A stretch of 64,000 bases of DNA from Breviolum minutum Mf 1.05b.01 (Eukaryota > Sar > Dinophyceae > Suessiales > Symbiodiniaceae). The notes under the pieces were generated by a model, which was not told where the DNA came from, made no database searches, and was given only the letters and a program-made list of their open reading frames with translations. Position 1 is the stretch's first letter; the number at the start of each line of letters is the position of its first letter. The position numbers and the translations under genes are program-made. Positions 45,101 through 51,362 of the stretch are shown here, one piece after another. The stretch is from the NCBI GenBank assembly GCA_000507305.1, contig DF239408.1, positions 124,001 to 188,000 of the forward strand. Reading direction: 5' to 3'.

Positions 45101-48100
45101 TGTTCGTCTCGATTGCAGAAAGTTTTGAAAAAAATACAAAACATGTCTGAAACCTATCAGTTGGTTGGTTGTTTGCATGCATTTGTTCACATTCTTAGAA
45201 TACTAAGCCAAAAAAAAACAGCAAGCAATCATGGGTTGAGAGGGTAAAGGTATGTTTTGGAAGGCTCCCCCTCCGAGTAACAAACAGCCACCAGAATGAC
45301 ATTAGATTTTGACAAGCCACAATACTGGGCCGGGGGAACATCCCGAGGTATGTCAACAACACATTGGGGCTAGCCTGTGTGATCAAAAGGTTGGTTAGAA
45401 GCTGTATGTAGGGTATGATTCTGCTACCCAGCTCTGTTTTGGGATTGTTTCATAAGCCGTGAACTAAGGATCCTTATATGAAGCAACTAGGATGACTCAT
45501 GGTTCATGTCAGCTGATGGTTTTGTTGAAAGTTTTTTAGGTGGTGTTTTCTGTATTTGTGCATTCTGATCTTACTAATTTACCATTGAATCAACTGAATA
45601 TACCTCATGTGTGAGTGGCCCCCTCCCAGTGACAGTGGCAAATGAAGGTTTACAGGAATCCTTTGCTAAACATGTAATAATCCTGGCAGTGTTACTGGGA
45701 GGGGGCCACACCTTAAAATATACCATACATGGACCCAACATACATTGATCCTATGGATAATCTTGGATTTGTTTAAGGTGATTTTTGCGGATGGTACCAT
45801 GGGATTCCTCACTATCTTTCACCACCATTTGGGAGAATATTTTTTGGTTCACTTTTTCCGTCCGCATTGTTTACAAGCAAGCAGCAAGTCCAAGAAAGCA
45901 TAGTGGTTGGAAGACGGATCCTTTCTTTTCGAAATGACCCCATTTCAGGGGATATGTCATGTTCGTTTTCGGGAGTGCAATGGATTTTGTTTTCTAACAT
46001 GGCAATGGAAACGGACCATTTGAAAATGTATGAATTCCTATTGAAGATCATGATTTTCCAGCCTGCCCTCTAGGAAACTAGCAGATCCCACCTTGGGAAA
46101 ACGAAAAGTATCGACTCCAAAAGAAAATTGGGATGGGATATGTTAGTTCTCATGAAGGTACTGTAATTATACCATACATGGATCCTATGGGTAGTACTGG
46201 ATCTTGTTTAACGTCCATGGATGTTTCTCAGTGCTTCTGCGCGAGGTTTAGAACCTGTCTCCATTGCTGTGGCAGTCAGTCGTGGAAAGCGACCTGATCC
46301 GACAATGGTACCACAGGACGAGGGGGTTCTTGGAGGATCATCCCGGTTACCGTGGTACCATTTAATAATCCTGGTGGTGACTGTTCTTGGGAGGGGGGTA
46401 GATCTCAAGTATAGAACTGTTTCAATCTATTTCGATAATTAGTCACTACTTGGAGGATCATACCAGGACTTGTAAGTAGTTAGGATCACCCCCATTTAAA
46501 AGCCATGAAAAGGCTATGAATGGAAGGGGTCCCACAACCCGATCCTTAGGGGACGGAAACTAGCCATGAATGCCAACCATTTACTAAATGAGATGATCCT
46601 CCAAGTTCAAGGATTTTTTTTTCCGTGGCTCATAGCTTGTTCTTGTTGTTCGTCCAAAAGGAGTTGCAGCCGCCCAGCACTTGCTTGATGCCCATGGTAG
46701 TGCGGCACAAGAAAGAGGAAGTTCTTGCACTATACCTTGCCAAGGGGCGTAGACAAAGAGGTGATTGCGTGCAAGTACAGTGACATGACTAAGGTTATGC
46801 ACAACGACACGCTCATGAACATAGTTGAGTAGACGGGCATGGTTTTGTACGCCGGAGCTGTGCACGGACGGGCCTTTGATTATGATCAAAGACACGCCCT
46901 TCAACCTCTACAACGCCATTGGCCTTCAGCACCAACATGTAGACTTGCGCACTTTGCTGGCGAGGGTGCGCAGTGCCGAACTTGCGGCGCTCTGGTGCCG
47001 GTTCTTATCCCGAGAGAGCCCAGCTAGATTTCGGGCGAGCCAGGTCAAAGGAGATGAGGATGCCTTGAACCATTGGGGTTGGCATGAGGAGGTCAGGAAG
47101 CACAAGCTGGTCAGCAATGCCCCCTTGGTAGACTTTAAATTGTGTGATGGCTACTTGTAACTAACCTTCAAGACAAAAAGTAAGGGGTTGCATTTTTTGT
47201 TGGCCTGGATTAGAGGTGTTGTTTTTTCTTGGGTTTTCTTTAGATATTCTGATTGTTTTTTCGGGCTTTGCTTAGAGGGAAATCTTATGCCGGGCTATTT
47301 TTGTTGGGGTGTTTGGGTGGTTTTAGTATATATCAATGTTCATTCAGATTGGTAAATGCAGGTTCCGTTTTTGTGTGGCTGCAGTTGTAGGCCTATGCCA
47401 TGAAACATTTTGGAGGACGTTTGTCTTTCCGTGGGTCCTGAATTCGAAGGGCCTATCCAAGGTAACGCATAAGGCCGGAACATACTCATCGGAAAACTAA
47501 GATGGAACCCAAAAAAAAGGGCAGGTTGAAAAGATGGAGAAGTTCCTTCCGGGAGAAAACAGCCGTTGCTTTTAATTCCTTTCAACTTGAAACCCCTAAA
47601 AACAGCCAAACCAGGTTGCCTTCAAAAATTTCAAAAATTGGTACACTATGTTTTACAGGTTCTTTAAAATGGGCGATGTTTCTAATTTTTTTTCCGCGGG
47701 TTGTAACTTCAGACCCCAAAAAATTTGGGCAGGGAGAAGAAAAATGCCGGGTGCCGGGAGGCGTTCTTTTTTGCCACCAAGTCGGATTTGTGTAGCCCCA
47801 AAAAGTTGGAGCAAGGATCCAATTTGGATAAAATTAGATCTTGCGTTCAAAAACTTGTGTTGCATCTAAATTCATGAGGATTTTTTTGAGGAAAAGTGAT
47901 CCAACATGTGAAAATCCTAGTTTTTGATGAAAAACCCACCAATTCAACCAGGAATTGTTTTTTGTGGCACATCTTTTCGGAGAAATTTTGACGGAGGATT
48001 GTCCTGCCGATTTGCGCTTTACCATGAAATGCTGCTGGGCACATCGTACCTGGGCCCAAGGAGGAAGGAAGCGAAAAGAAGGGCAGAAAAAGACCAACTC

Positions 48101-51100
48101 CTACTTGGTCCCAGGAAATTAGTATAGTAAATGGTTAGTAAATGGGTTATAACCTATAAATGGATTAGATGGTATATATTGGAGTTCTAACCCATTTACT
48201 AGCAATTAACTAACTTCCTGGGACATCCTGCTATATAAGCAATGAACAAAACTGGTTGTTTAGGGTATATAGGGGATGAAAAACTACCCAGTTATGTTAG
48301 TTATGTTGGGATTACAATGAACCATCATAAGGATCCCTATTAAACAACCAGTATAATGGAAAGTAAGAGGGTTTTCTTCTTGGCTCATATTAAGCTATCC
48401 TAGGTGATGGCTTCAAACATTTTTCATGTTTACCCCTACTTGGGGAAATGATCCAATTTGACTAATGTTTTTCAAATGGGTTGAAACCACCAACTAGTAT
48501 CGATTTTTCACGGAGTAAAGCACTGTAGTAAATTGGAGAGGACTGCATGATTGCATGGATAGGTTTGAAAAGATGAATTCATACAGATGTTTCCTTTCAT
48601 TCCAACTTAGTAATCCTTCACAATGTTTGTTCGTCATCCATCATACATCCAGCATCTTTTGTTGTTTAGTTGTGGTGACTTTTCACGGATTCTACCATGG
48701 GATTCATCACTATATTTCACCATTTGGGCGAATACGTTTGGAACTTTTTACACCCACAAAATCCATCAAATCAAACCCATCTCATCCATTTATGGTATAT
48801 TTACCTACATTTACAAATAAAAATCAACCATGTAAATGTGTAGGTAAACATACCGTTTGTCCCCATGGGATCCGAGTCATGGTTAAGTCATCCACCACGT
48901 TCTCAGTAAGGTCCCAGTGGAAGACCCGGCTTCGACACCATCTTGGCCTGGCAGCCCAGCTGGGCAAGTGAACGAGTTTTCAGCCCCTGGTTATGATATA
49001 TCCCATGAACAATGGAAAGAACCCTGCTGGTTGTTTAGGGTAGGTGATGAAAAAACTAGCCAAGTATATATAGGGAGTATAAAAAAAACATTATAAATTA
49101 TAAGGATCCATATGAAAGTATCGGTAGAATGGCATGTCCTGAGGGTTTTGAACGTTGCTCAGATGTGTTTTGAGTGTTTTCTGGTGCATTGTCATTCAGC
49201 CAATATAGCCAAGCTTTATAAACTTTTTGGAGATGACATACATATTTAGCCGTAAAGATGTCAAGTCTTTAAACGTTTGGAAGTGCATTAATCCCAAAAT
49301 ACACTTGACCATGACCTTTTTTGTGGAGTGTTTGATTGAATACATGACCCTCCGTGGTGACATGACCTGAAAGGTGATAACGAAAATAGAACCTTCACTT
49401 CTCTCAAATGTAGCGAATATCTGGGATCAATTGGATCTAACCCCGCAACCCAGTATGCAATCGTCACCACCAGAATGACATTATTATTTTTAGGCAACCC
49501 GTTTTGGATCCCAGAAAACTAAACCTCCATTTGCCAGGATTGCATCCTGCGTGGGGGTTGGAACTTTTAGGAGAATACACCCCCGAAGTTGAAGATAGCC
49601 CCTGAAAAATGATGTTTACGGTTGGAAGATTACTGTTGCCTTTCCGGATGGCAAGCCTTTTCAGGGGCGAACTGTTACACGTCTCCAGGGAGTATGTTTT
49701 AACTATTCCAAGCATTTTGTGCAGATCCCAGAATTGAATTGAATTATGCCTTTGGGATTGATTTGATTGTTTTGTTCTTTTTGTTGGAAGTAGATGTGGG
49801 GTAGATGGGAATGTGGGTAGCGATGTGCTAGGTAGATATGTCTTTTCATAGGATATTTTCAAATGTTTGGTAGATAATGGCATTGATACATGTTGTTTTT
49901 GGCAGAAGTTTGTTTGCATGCGAACAAGCAGTTGAGCTTGGTAAAGTTATTCCCCGCTCGTTTTGAGGGAGGTTTTGTAACCCCTTCGAAATGTTCGCTG
50001 GGTTTTCTCATGGCATGTTGTTTTGAAACCATCAGATGCAAGAACTATGATTTCTTTCTACATGTGCTAGGGTCTAAACTACTAATTGTTCCCTGTCTTA
50101 TCAACCCAATCCTGGTCCTGTTATAAAGATTACCTATTGAAGGTAGGATGACCATTCCCCATATAGCCACTTTTGACCCTAGCACAAATGATGACCGGCG
50201 TTTAGATCACATATATAGACTCGAGATTTTTTTTCGGGGACCAAATGGTCACCAGCAAAAGTGGTTCCCTGCTTGGAGGATGGGCCCCCACTTAGGATAC
50301 GGGATTAGTTATTTGGTTTACTTCCGCCATGTATAACTAGACCAGCACCCGATCCTTAGTGTACGGAAAGAGTGAAACTAACCATGGGGCAAATTCACCA
50401 CTTACTGGTCGTCATACCCATAAAAACCCATGGAGCTGCTGTCTTTACCTACATTTACCTAATAAAAATCCACTTTAAAAATGTAGGGAAATATACAATT
50501 CGCCTCCTGGGAACTAACATATCCAAGGGAAATTTCCCTTTTTCCCGTTTGGATGGGATATGTGAGTTCCCCGTTCCCCGAATGGGCACCCAGCTCCATG
50601 GATCCGGTGATGGGAATTTGATGATCCTCCAAGTGGTTGCAACCCATAAGTCGCCGCCACAAGGAGACCCTGAAGTTGGTGAAAGGATGCAGGTGCCGAA
50701 CTCGCGGTGCGGTGAGAAGGCGGTGGTAAGGCCAGGCCATCATTTTTCCAAGGGGGTTAAAAGAACCTAACCAAAACTACCCATAACTTGGATTTGTTTA
50801 GTTGGGGCGACTTTTTTTACAGAATGGTACCATGGTGAACCACCATATTTCACCACCATTTGGGAGATTATTGTTTCTTTTTCCAAGCATCGAACAAGCG
50901 AATCCAAGAAAAGAAATGCCATTTTTAGGTTACAAGGTGGGCCGGTACCAGTTCTCTTCGCCCCTGGGTTGAAACCACAGTATTTGTTGGGTTGTTACCC
51001 CTTCGTACTAAACAGTGGTTGAAGGGAAACAGGTATCACCTACAACCCAAGTGGTGATACGGATGCTTGTGGTTACTATTGGTAGGAAGAGGGACAGCCC

Positions 51101-51362
51101 AAAGTATTTGTTGTGTTGCGTTGCCGGGGTGTTGCATGATTTGCAGGAATATTTTTCGGAGCTTGACATCATATTTTTCCTTCCCTGCTTACTTCAAGCT
51201 TGAAAAGCTTGGTGATTTTTGTGTTGGGAATCAATGTGTTTCATGGGAAGTTCAAAGTACAACACCCCCAATGCCACGTTTCCCCTCTGGTGCCAGGTGA
51301 CCCTGATATGTTGAGAATCCAGTTGCCCAAGGGTTGGAGCCGTCCAGTCGTGTGGTCAGAAA
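18041..51362 (+). CDS. TKL/Raf-like protein kinase gene (multi-exon span)
   Basis: Span of a split gene; only the exons listed here are coding. Exons: 18041-18106, 19355-19435, 20391-20437, 25562-25602, 29072-29146, 29711-29768, 30349-30397, 30947-30989, 33858-33908, 35536-35610, 36350-36376, 38043-38123, 39477-39533, 41476-41523, 42540-42569, 44381-44450, 46246-46325, 47997-48045, 48912-48968, 50664-50711, 51297-51362. Phases agree at all joins. The kinase domain is complete: Gly-rich loop, VAVK lysine, alpha-C Glu (KREI), HRDLKSLN, DFG, GTYHWMAPE, VDVYSYGICLYEL and the closing RPxFxxIL. HRDLKSxN plus the motif wording place it in the tyrosine-kinase-like (TKL/Raf/MLK-type) group, predicted Ser/Thr or dual specificity. 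Neither the 5' start nor the stop codon was found, and missing exons are possible. The kinase core is near certain; the N-terminal exons are moderate. Confidence 0.88.
18585..18650. repeat. Two-copy direct repeat of about 32 bp
   Basis: AGTTTGGGCCGTTGGGTCCA followed by AAT(T)AAAAGC occurs twice in tandem. Confidence 0.9.
19355..19435 (+). CDS. Kinase gene, N-terminal exon (candidate)
   Basis: AG|G acceptor (TTCGACCAG|GCC) and donor AAGG|GTGAAA. Two frames are open. The phase-2 frame (PKGSTSGPRRCAIYMH...) joins in frame with 18041-18106 before it and 20391-20437 after it, so I prefer it. The phase-0 frame (AKREHQRASALRHLHAS...) is also plausible-looking but does not chain. Confidence 0.5.
20391..20437 (+). 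CDS. Kinase gene, N-terminal exon (candidate)
   Basis: AG|G acceptor after CTACTCGCTAG; peptide CVHESYQEKSVNEIH. Donor taken as CATC|GTTGCT (phase 1). A MITE inverted-repeat end (CTTGGAGGATC) starts 8 bases later, so a GA-type donor at GAG|GATCAT inside the MITE end is an alternative. The next exon is 5.1 kb away, beyond the LAGLIDADG repeat units. Confidence 0.45.
21325..21459. mobile_element. MITE, CTTGGAGGATC family (in LAGLIDADG unit 1)
   Basis: Paired with 23397-23531 in copy 2, so the insertion predates the duplication of the unit. Confidence 0.85.
21746..22374 (+). pseudogene. Decayed copy of LAGLIDADG ORF
   Basis: Second, upstream copy of the ORF at 23815-25089, same strand. Compared with copy 2 it lacks 27 bases (9 codons) in frame near the N-terminus, flanked by TTGG on both sides. 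It also lacks roughly 625 bases in the middle, from just after the first motif and its first strand to the C-terminal coiled-coil part, so the second LAGLIDADG motif is gone. The junction coincides with a single N at 22087, so part of the loss may be an assembly artefact. The frame shifts at the junction; the C-terminal 80 or so codons continue in another frame to the same end (DMGTKRGV). Confidence 0.85.
23397..23531. mobile_element. MITE, CTTGGAGGATC family (in LAGLIDADG unit 2)
   Basis: Flanked by TA on both sides (GAGTA and TAGTG), the duplication pattern seen at several members. Confidence 0.85.
23815..25089 (+). CDS. LAGLIDADG homing-endonuclease-like protein
   Basis: Intact 424-codon intronless ORF, the longest in the window. 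Two LAGLIDADG motifs: LCGFFDGDG at residues 96-104 and FAGFFDADG at 221-229, each followed by FGGGV- or LQITQ-type core strands. The acidic residues expected for metal and DNA cleavage are present (D103, D228). Family knowledge: single-chain LAGLIDADG proteins cut long DNA target sites and spread introns or inteins. Residues about 40-60 and 340-395 are charged and probably coiled coil, an addition not usual in organellar enzymes. It lies in the 5.1-kb kinase intron 20438-25561 on the same strand, in copy 2 of a tandem unit. Whether it is active or domesticated cannot be told. Confidence 0.85.
   Translation: MIVNRHLVALTLACLCGYLVLANTCTWISLPSCVLTTASLEFRELQRRRDELRGLLRSMKFPPLKSFTVDGVTYGLPLKAITPPKQKPTREELEYLCGFFDGDGCVTMKATRGIFHLQVVQSINNAHILLRFRRVFGGGVYASDQRTGFSQATLEWKMTGKSASFAAGLMASVPSMKQDQLEIAASGTVEAVHRSEVKAMLKNMKQKNYITRSLAVTGPYFAGFFDADGCIGIRSDADTVKLQITQVNPATLESLLAFLQGQGLDRWKLHHYSKSSLLQCAHHQTSKLTLKHLLRNGLSVKRQHAKKALELTPSNRQKIREELFLLTGRQSRYVRLDEASCLRAKEINKLQVQWHQSRCLERRKQLEVELMRLQEEHARAKLVSEIQTLKSDYDMMLADGGYVPQSSQQVCSEKGPDMGTKRGV
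25351..25448. mobile_element. MITE, CCCTGAAACTAACAT family
   Basis: Long inverted repeats (CCCTGAAACTAACATAGCAC, then CTGAAAATGGATGGTTGG; complement on the right). Others at 36713-36819, 37027-37128, 49578-49691, 52552-52646, 54481-54600, 58193-58290 and 59655-59761. Confidence 0.85.
25562..25602 (+). CDS. Kinase gene, proline-rich linker exon (candidate)
   Basis: Acceptor TTTTCTTGCAGCAG|GAC; phase 1 start joins to CATC of 20391-20437. Peptide HAPCAAPVSPVPK, then a GC donor (CCCAAG|GCGTAG) just before an in-frame stop. Joins in phase 0 to GPMSLPNFRKEL of the next exon, giving a Pro-rich linker before the kinase domain. An alternative phase-0 reading starting DMHHVPLQYLQCPRRR with donor TTG|GTGGAT is also open but breaks the chain. 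Confidence 0.5.
28013..28117. mobile_element. MITE, ACTGTTGATGGAA family
   Basis: Complete copy with ends ACTGTTGATGGAAGAAATCC and complement, inner TTTATACATCCCAAGTGG. Confidence 0.85.
29072..29146 (+). CDS. TKL kinase exon: Gly-rich loop, first half
   Basis: AG|G acceptor, peptide starting GPMSLPNFRKELRLEELL and ending with the first half of the ATP loop, GTGSTAE; the loop is completed by VYRA of the next exon. The donor is GC (GCGGAG|GCGGGG). An in-frame TAA (29066-29068) lies just upstream and an ATG is at 29078, so a translation start here is possible. The third loop glycine (GxGxxG) is replaced by Ala. Confidence 0.8.
29711..29768 (+). CDS. TKL kinase exon: VAVK lysine
   Basis: TCTCGCAG|GTG acceptor. 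Peptide VYRAGWHGTDVAVKKLRSQ holds the ATP-binding lysine of subdomain II. Donor CAAG|GTGCTG in phase 1, exactly continued by the next exon. Confidence 0.9.
30349..30397 (+). CDS. TKL kinase exon: alpha-C helix
   Basis: CGTCCAG|GAC acceptor. Peptide QLSTEFKREISVLLRL, where the Glu of KREI is the expected salt-bridge residue of the C helix. Ends in phase 2 at GTTCCT. The last Leu is completed by the first base of the following exon, giving the classic LRHPN junction. Confidence 0.9.
30947..30989 (+). CDS. TKL kinase exon: RHPN / beta-4
   Basis: ACTGAG|GCG acceptor. Peptide RHPNLVLFMGACTK, subdomain IV of TKL kinases. The donor is read as GC (AAG|GCGGTC), giving family-length ACTKAPQ. A GT donor three bases later (30993) would add one Ala. 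Confidence 0.88.
31592..31610. repeat. (TG)n microsatellite
   Basis: Short run of TG dinucleotides. Confidence 0.9.
32298..32948 (+). CDS. Unrecognised ORF nested in kinase intron
   Basis: 216 codons without a stop, inside the kinase intron 30990-33857, same strand. The second half looks most protein-like (AVRTIASPPGAGRVRLKATN, ALFGLYLGEDIFIIGLPED, REEFQTKWDYAETGLRRLEC, QQFGHFHPNVAPPDAW). The first half is poorer and may be non-coding. A 16-base direct repeat (GTCTACTGCATTCCCC at 32766 and again 26 bases on) makes an internal duplication. No family recognised. It could be a remnant of a mobile-element gene, an alternative exon, or chance. Minus-strand frames over 32552-32788 are also open. 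Confidence 0.4.
   Translation: MVQSGEQRASQEVETKQRRSSWLIFSKLSMTRKRMHMLLLAQQHPANILCRFFLLKDRWLEYNLRVVSCLSIIPKLLSLIHIVALQRSKLSSRNLNAVRTIASPPGAGRVRLKATNRQVVCAVGSVPCQNRMSTCDALFGLYLGEDIFIIGLPEDVSLLHSPIKEVYCIPREEFQTKWDYAETGLRRLECLQQFGHFHPNVAPPDAWAPYCTIRFV
33858..33908 (+). CDS. TKL kinase exon: hinge
   Basis: TTGCCAG|GCG acceptor; peptide APQALIISEFCAGGTIF, i.e. beta-5 and hinge. The gatekeeper position is Ser (IISEF). Donor TTC|GTCTTC. Confidence 0.9.
34318..34496. repeat. (GACT)n tetranucleotide repeat
   Basis: Degenerate then regular GACT/GATT repeats running straight into the 455-base N gap, so the array is probably longer than assembled. Confidence 0.95.
34497..34951. other. Assembly gap (455 N)
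   Basis: Unbroken run of N, in kinase intron 33909-35535. Open frames drawn through it have no meaning. Confidence 1.
34965..35100. repeat. Two copies of a 30-bp direct repeat beside the gap
   Basis: AAATGTGC(G/T)TTTCGCCACAG with following CGGCGTGCAATTTTT appears at about 34969 and 35063, 93-94 bases apart; probably the visible end of a longer tandem array hidden in the gap. Confidence 0.85.
35536..35610 (+). CDS. TKL kinase exon: alpha-D/alpha-E
   Basis: GTGCCAG|GCC acceptor. Peptide starts ALLHQRKDLQLPWFQRL and ends HIALDVAK. GC donor (GCGAAG|GCGTGC) chosen because the next exon supplies the expected GMNFLH in phase 0. Reading on to a GT at 35625 would give a non-family sequence. Confidence 0.9.
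36350..36376 (+). CDS. TKL kinase 27-nt microexon
   Basis: Nine codons, GMNFLHRRQ, bounded by GGTCAG| and the GC donor CAG|GCGCCC. It supplies the segment between DVAK and VVHRDLK that every TKL kinase has (typically GMxYLHxxxPP). Found by searching the 2.4 kb intron for that missing motif; phase 0 on both sides. Confidence 0.85.
36417..36545. mobile_element. MITE, CTTGGAGGATC family
   Basis: 129 bp, inverted ends CTCGGAGGATCATCCCAG and complement; starts 40 bases after the 27-nt kinase microexon. Confidence 0.85.
37240..37500. mobile_element. Nested GTGGGCCC-TATAAC family repeats
   Basis: CAAGGTGGGCCC...TTATAACTCC...ATTTATAAG-type elements, inverted, at least two nested. Relatives at 1250-1420, 3656-3800, 29230-29355, 33289-33425, 38465-38580 and 44280-44380. 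Confidence 0.65.
38043..38123 (+). CDS. TKL kinase exon: catalytic loop HRDLKSLN
   Basis: AACCGCAG|GTG acceptor; peptide VVHRDLKSLNLLLTSPLR... ending VPAVK. Contains the catalytic Asp, the Lys and the Mg-binding Asn in the HRDLKSxN form typical of TKL kinases. Donor AAG|GTTGGG, phase 0. Confidence 0.95.
38180..38276. mobile_element. MITE, GGTGGTTTCAA family
   Basis: Ends CTGGTTGGTGGTTTCAA and TTGAAACCACCAACTAG; core has ACTTGGGGAAATGATCCAAT, conserved in all copies. Confidence 0.85.
39090..39202. mobile_element. Repeat, TTGGATTTG...CAAATCC family
   Basis: Consensus: CTTGGATTTGTTTAG, then a GGTGAT block, CACCATGGTA, AAATCACCATTTGGGAGAAT, TTCCAAGCATCGTGGC and AAGCAAATCCAAG; the outer 11-13 bases are inverted. 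The commonest family here: also about 26420-26520, 31308-31413, 45730-45890, 50785-50912, 52290-52420, 57015-57147, 57893-58030, 59785-59891 and 62590-62700, and reversed at 15895-15983 and 28930-29037. Confidence 0.75.
39477..39533 (+). CDS. TKL kinase exon: DFG motif
   Basis: TCGAGAG|GTT acceptor. Peptide VSDFGLSRAFPNAATSAQQ, the magnesium-binding DFG and start of the activation segment. GC donor (CAG|GCCCGG). Confidence 0.9.
41253..41358. mobile_element. MITE, CTCTGGTAAACTAACAT family
   Basis: Inverted repeats CTCTGGTAAACTAACATGGC and complement. Others at about 13321-13428, 18368-18476 and 25686-25793. Confidence 0.8.
41476..41523 (+). CDS. TKL kinase exon: activation segment / APE
   Basis: Peptide VCMTSGAGTYHWMAPE. 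The donor GAG|GTCAGT is close to consensus. The acceptor is taken at AACGAG|GTG; an upstream acceptor, CCCAG|GTTTGT (exon start 41441), is also open in this frame and would lengthen the segment. Confidence 0.9.
42540..42569 (+). CDS. TKL kinase 30-nt microexon
   Basis: Ten codons, VLSGQSYDEK, between TATCCCCAG| and AAG|GTGCGG. It bridges APE and VDVYSYG exactly as the family requires (APEVLxGxxYxEKVDVYS). Phase 0 on both sides. Confidence 0.9.
44381..44450 (+). CDS. TKL kinase exon: alpha-F
   Basis: CCTTGAG|GTG acceptor. Peptide VDVYSYGICLYELITRR then IPYDTS; ends in phase 1 at TCCG|GTCGGG. The Asp of DVYSYG is the conserved alpha-F aspartate. Confidence 0.93.
46246..46325 (+). CDS. TKL kinase exon: alpha-G region
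   Basis: GCGCGAG|GTT acceptor; peptide GLEPVSIAVAVSRGKRPDP then TMVPQDEG. Matches the AVxxGxRPxxP region. Donor GGG|GTTCTT lies three bases before a MITE end (CTTGGAGGATCATCCC from 46329). Confidence 0.92.
46449..46605. mobile_element. MITE, CTTGGAGGATC family
   Basis: 157 bp, both ends present; a second left end lies at 46329, three bases past the donor of kinase exon 46246-46325. Confidence 0.85.
46653..47160 (+). pseudogene. Frame-broken coding region in kinase intron
   Basis: GC-rich, repeat-free stretch in kinase intron 46326-47996. Coding-like pieces sit in different frames: VDKEVIACKYSDMTKVMHND then an in-frame TAG, and HVDLRTLLARVRSAELAALW...SRESPARFRASQVKGDEDAL ending at a stop (47158). 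Minus-strand frames are open too. Looks like a decayed retrocopy or mobile-element gene; no family recognised. Confidence 0.35.
47997..48045 (+). CDS. TKL kinase exon: alpha-H, CCW
   Basis: ACGGAG|GAT acceptor; peptide DCPADLRFTMKCCWAH, the conserved CP-x-L...CW of subdomain X/XI. Ends in phase 1 at CATC|GTACCT. The split Arg codon is completed by the next exon. Confidence 0.9.
48107..48235. mobile_element. MITE, TCCCAGGAAATTAGT family
   Basis: Inverted ends GGTCCCAGGAAATTAGTATA / complement of CTAACTTCCTGGGACA with a TTATAACC core. Relatives at 29870-29930 and 39738-39860. Confidence 0.7.
48236..48392. mobile_element. MITE, GTTGTTTAGGG family
   Basis: AGCAATGAACAAAACTGGTT then GTTTAGGGTATATAGG on the left and AAACAACCAGTATAATGG on the right. 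Others near 290-360 (half), 6150-6340, 14683-14840, 21180-21320, 23230-23390, 31050-31160 and 48990-49160. Confidence 0.7.
48912..48968 (+). CDS. TKL kinase exon: RPxFxxIL end of domain
   Basis: Acceptor CAGTAAG|GTC. In phase 1 it reads RPSGRPGFDTILAWQPSWA across the junction, the standard end of a kinase domain. Other frames are open but do not match the family. Donor GCAA|GTGAAC, phase 1. Confidence 0.85.
50664..50711 (+). CDS. Kinase gene, C-terminal tail exon
   Basis: CCACAAG|GAG acceptor and strong donor TGCG|GTGAGA. In phase 1 it reads DPEVGERMQVPNSRC and joins in frame on both sides. No domain recognised. Confidence 0.6.
51297..51362 (+). CDS. Kinase gene, C-terminal tail exon
   Basis: Excellent acceptor (CCCCTCTGGTGCCAG|GTG) and donor GAAA|GTGAGA. 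In phase 1 it reads DPDMLRIQLPKGWSRPVVW then SE. It repeats the DP(E/D) opening of the preceding exon. The next exon and the stop codon were not located. Confidence 0.6.
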
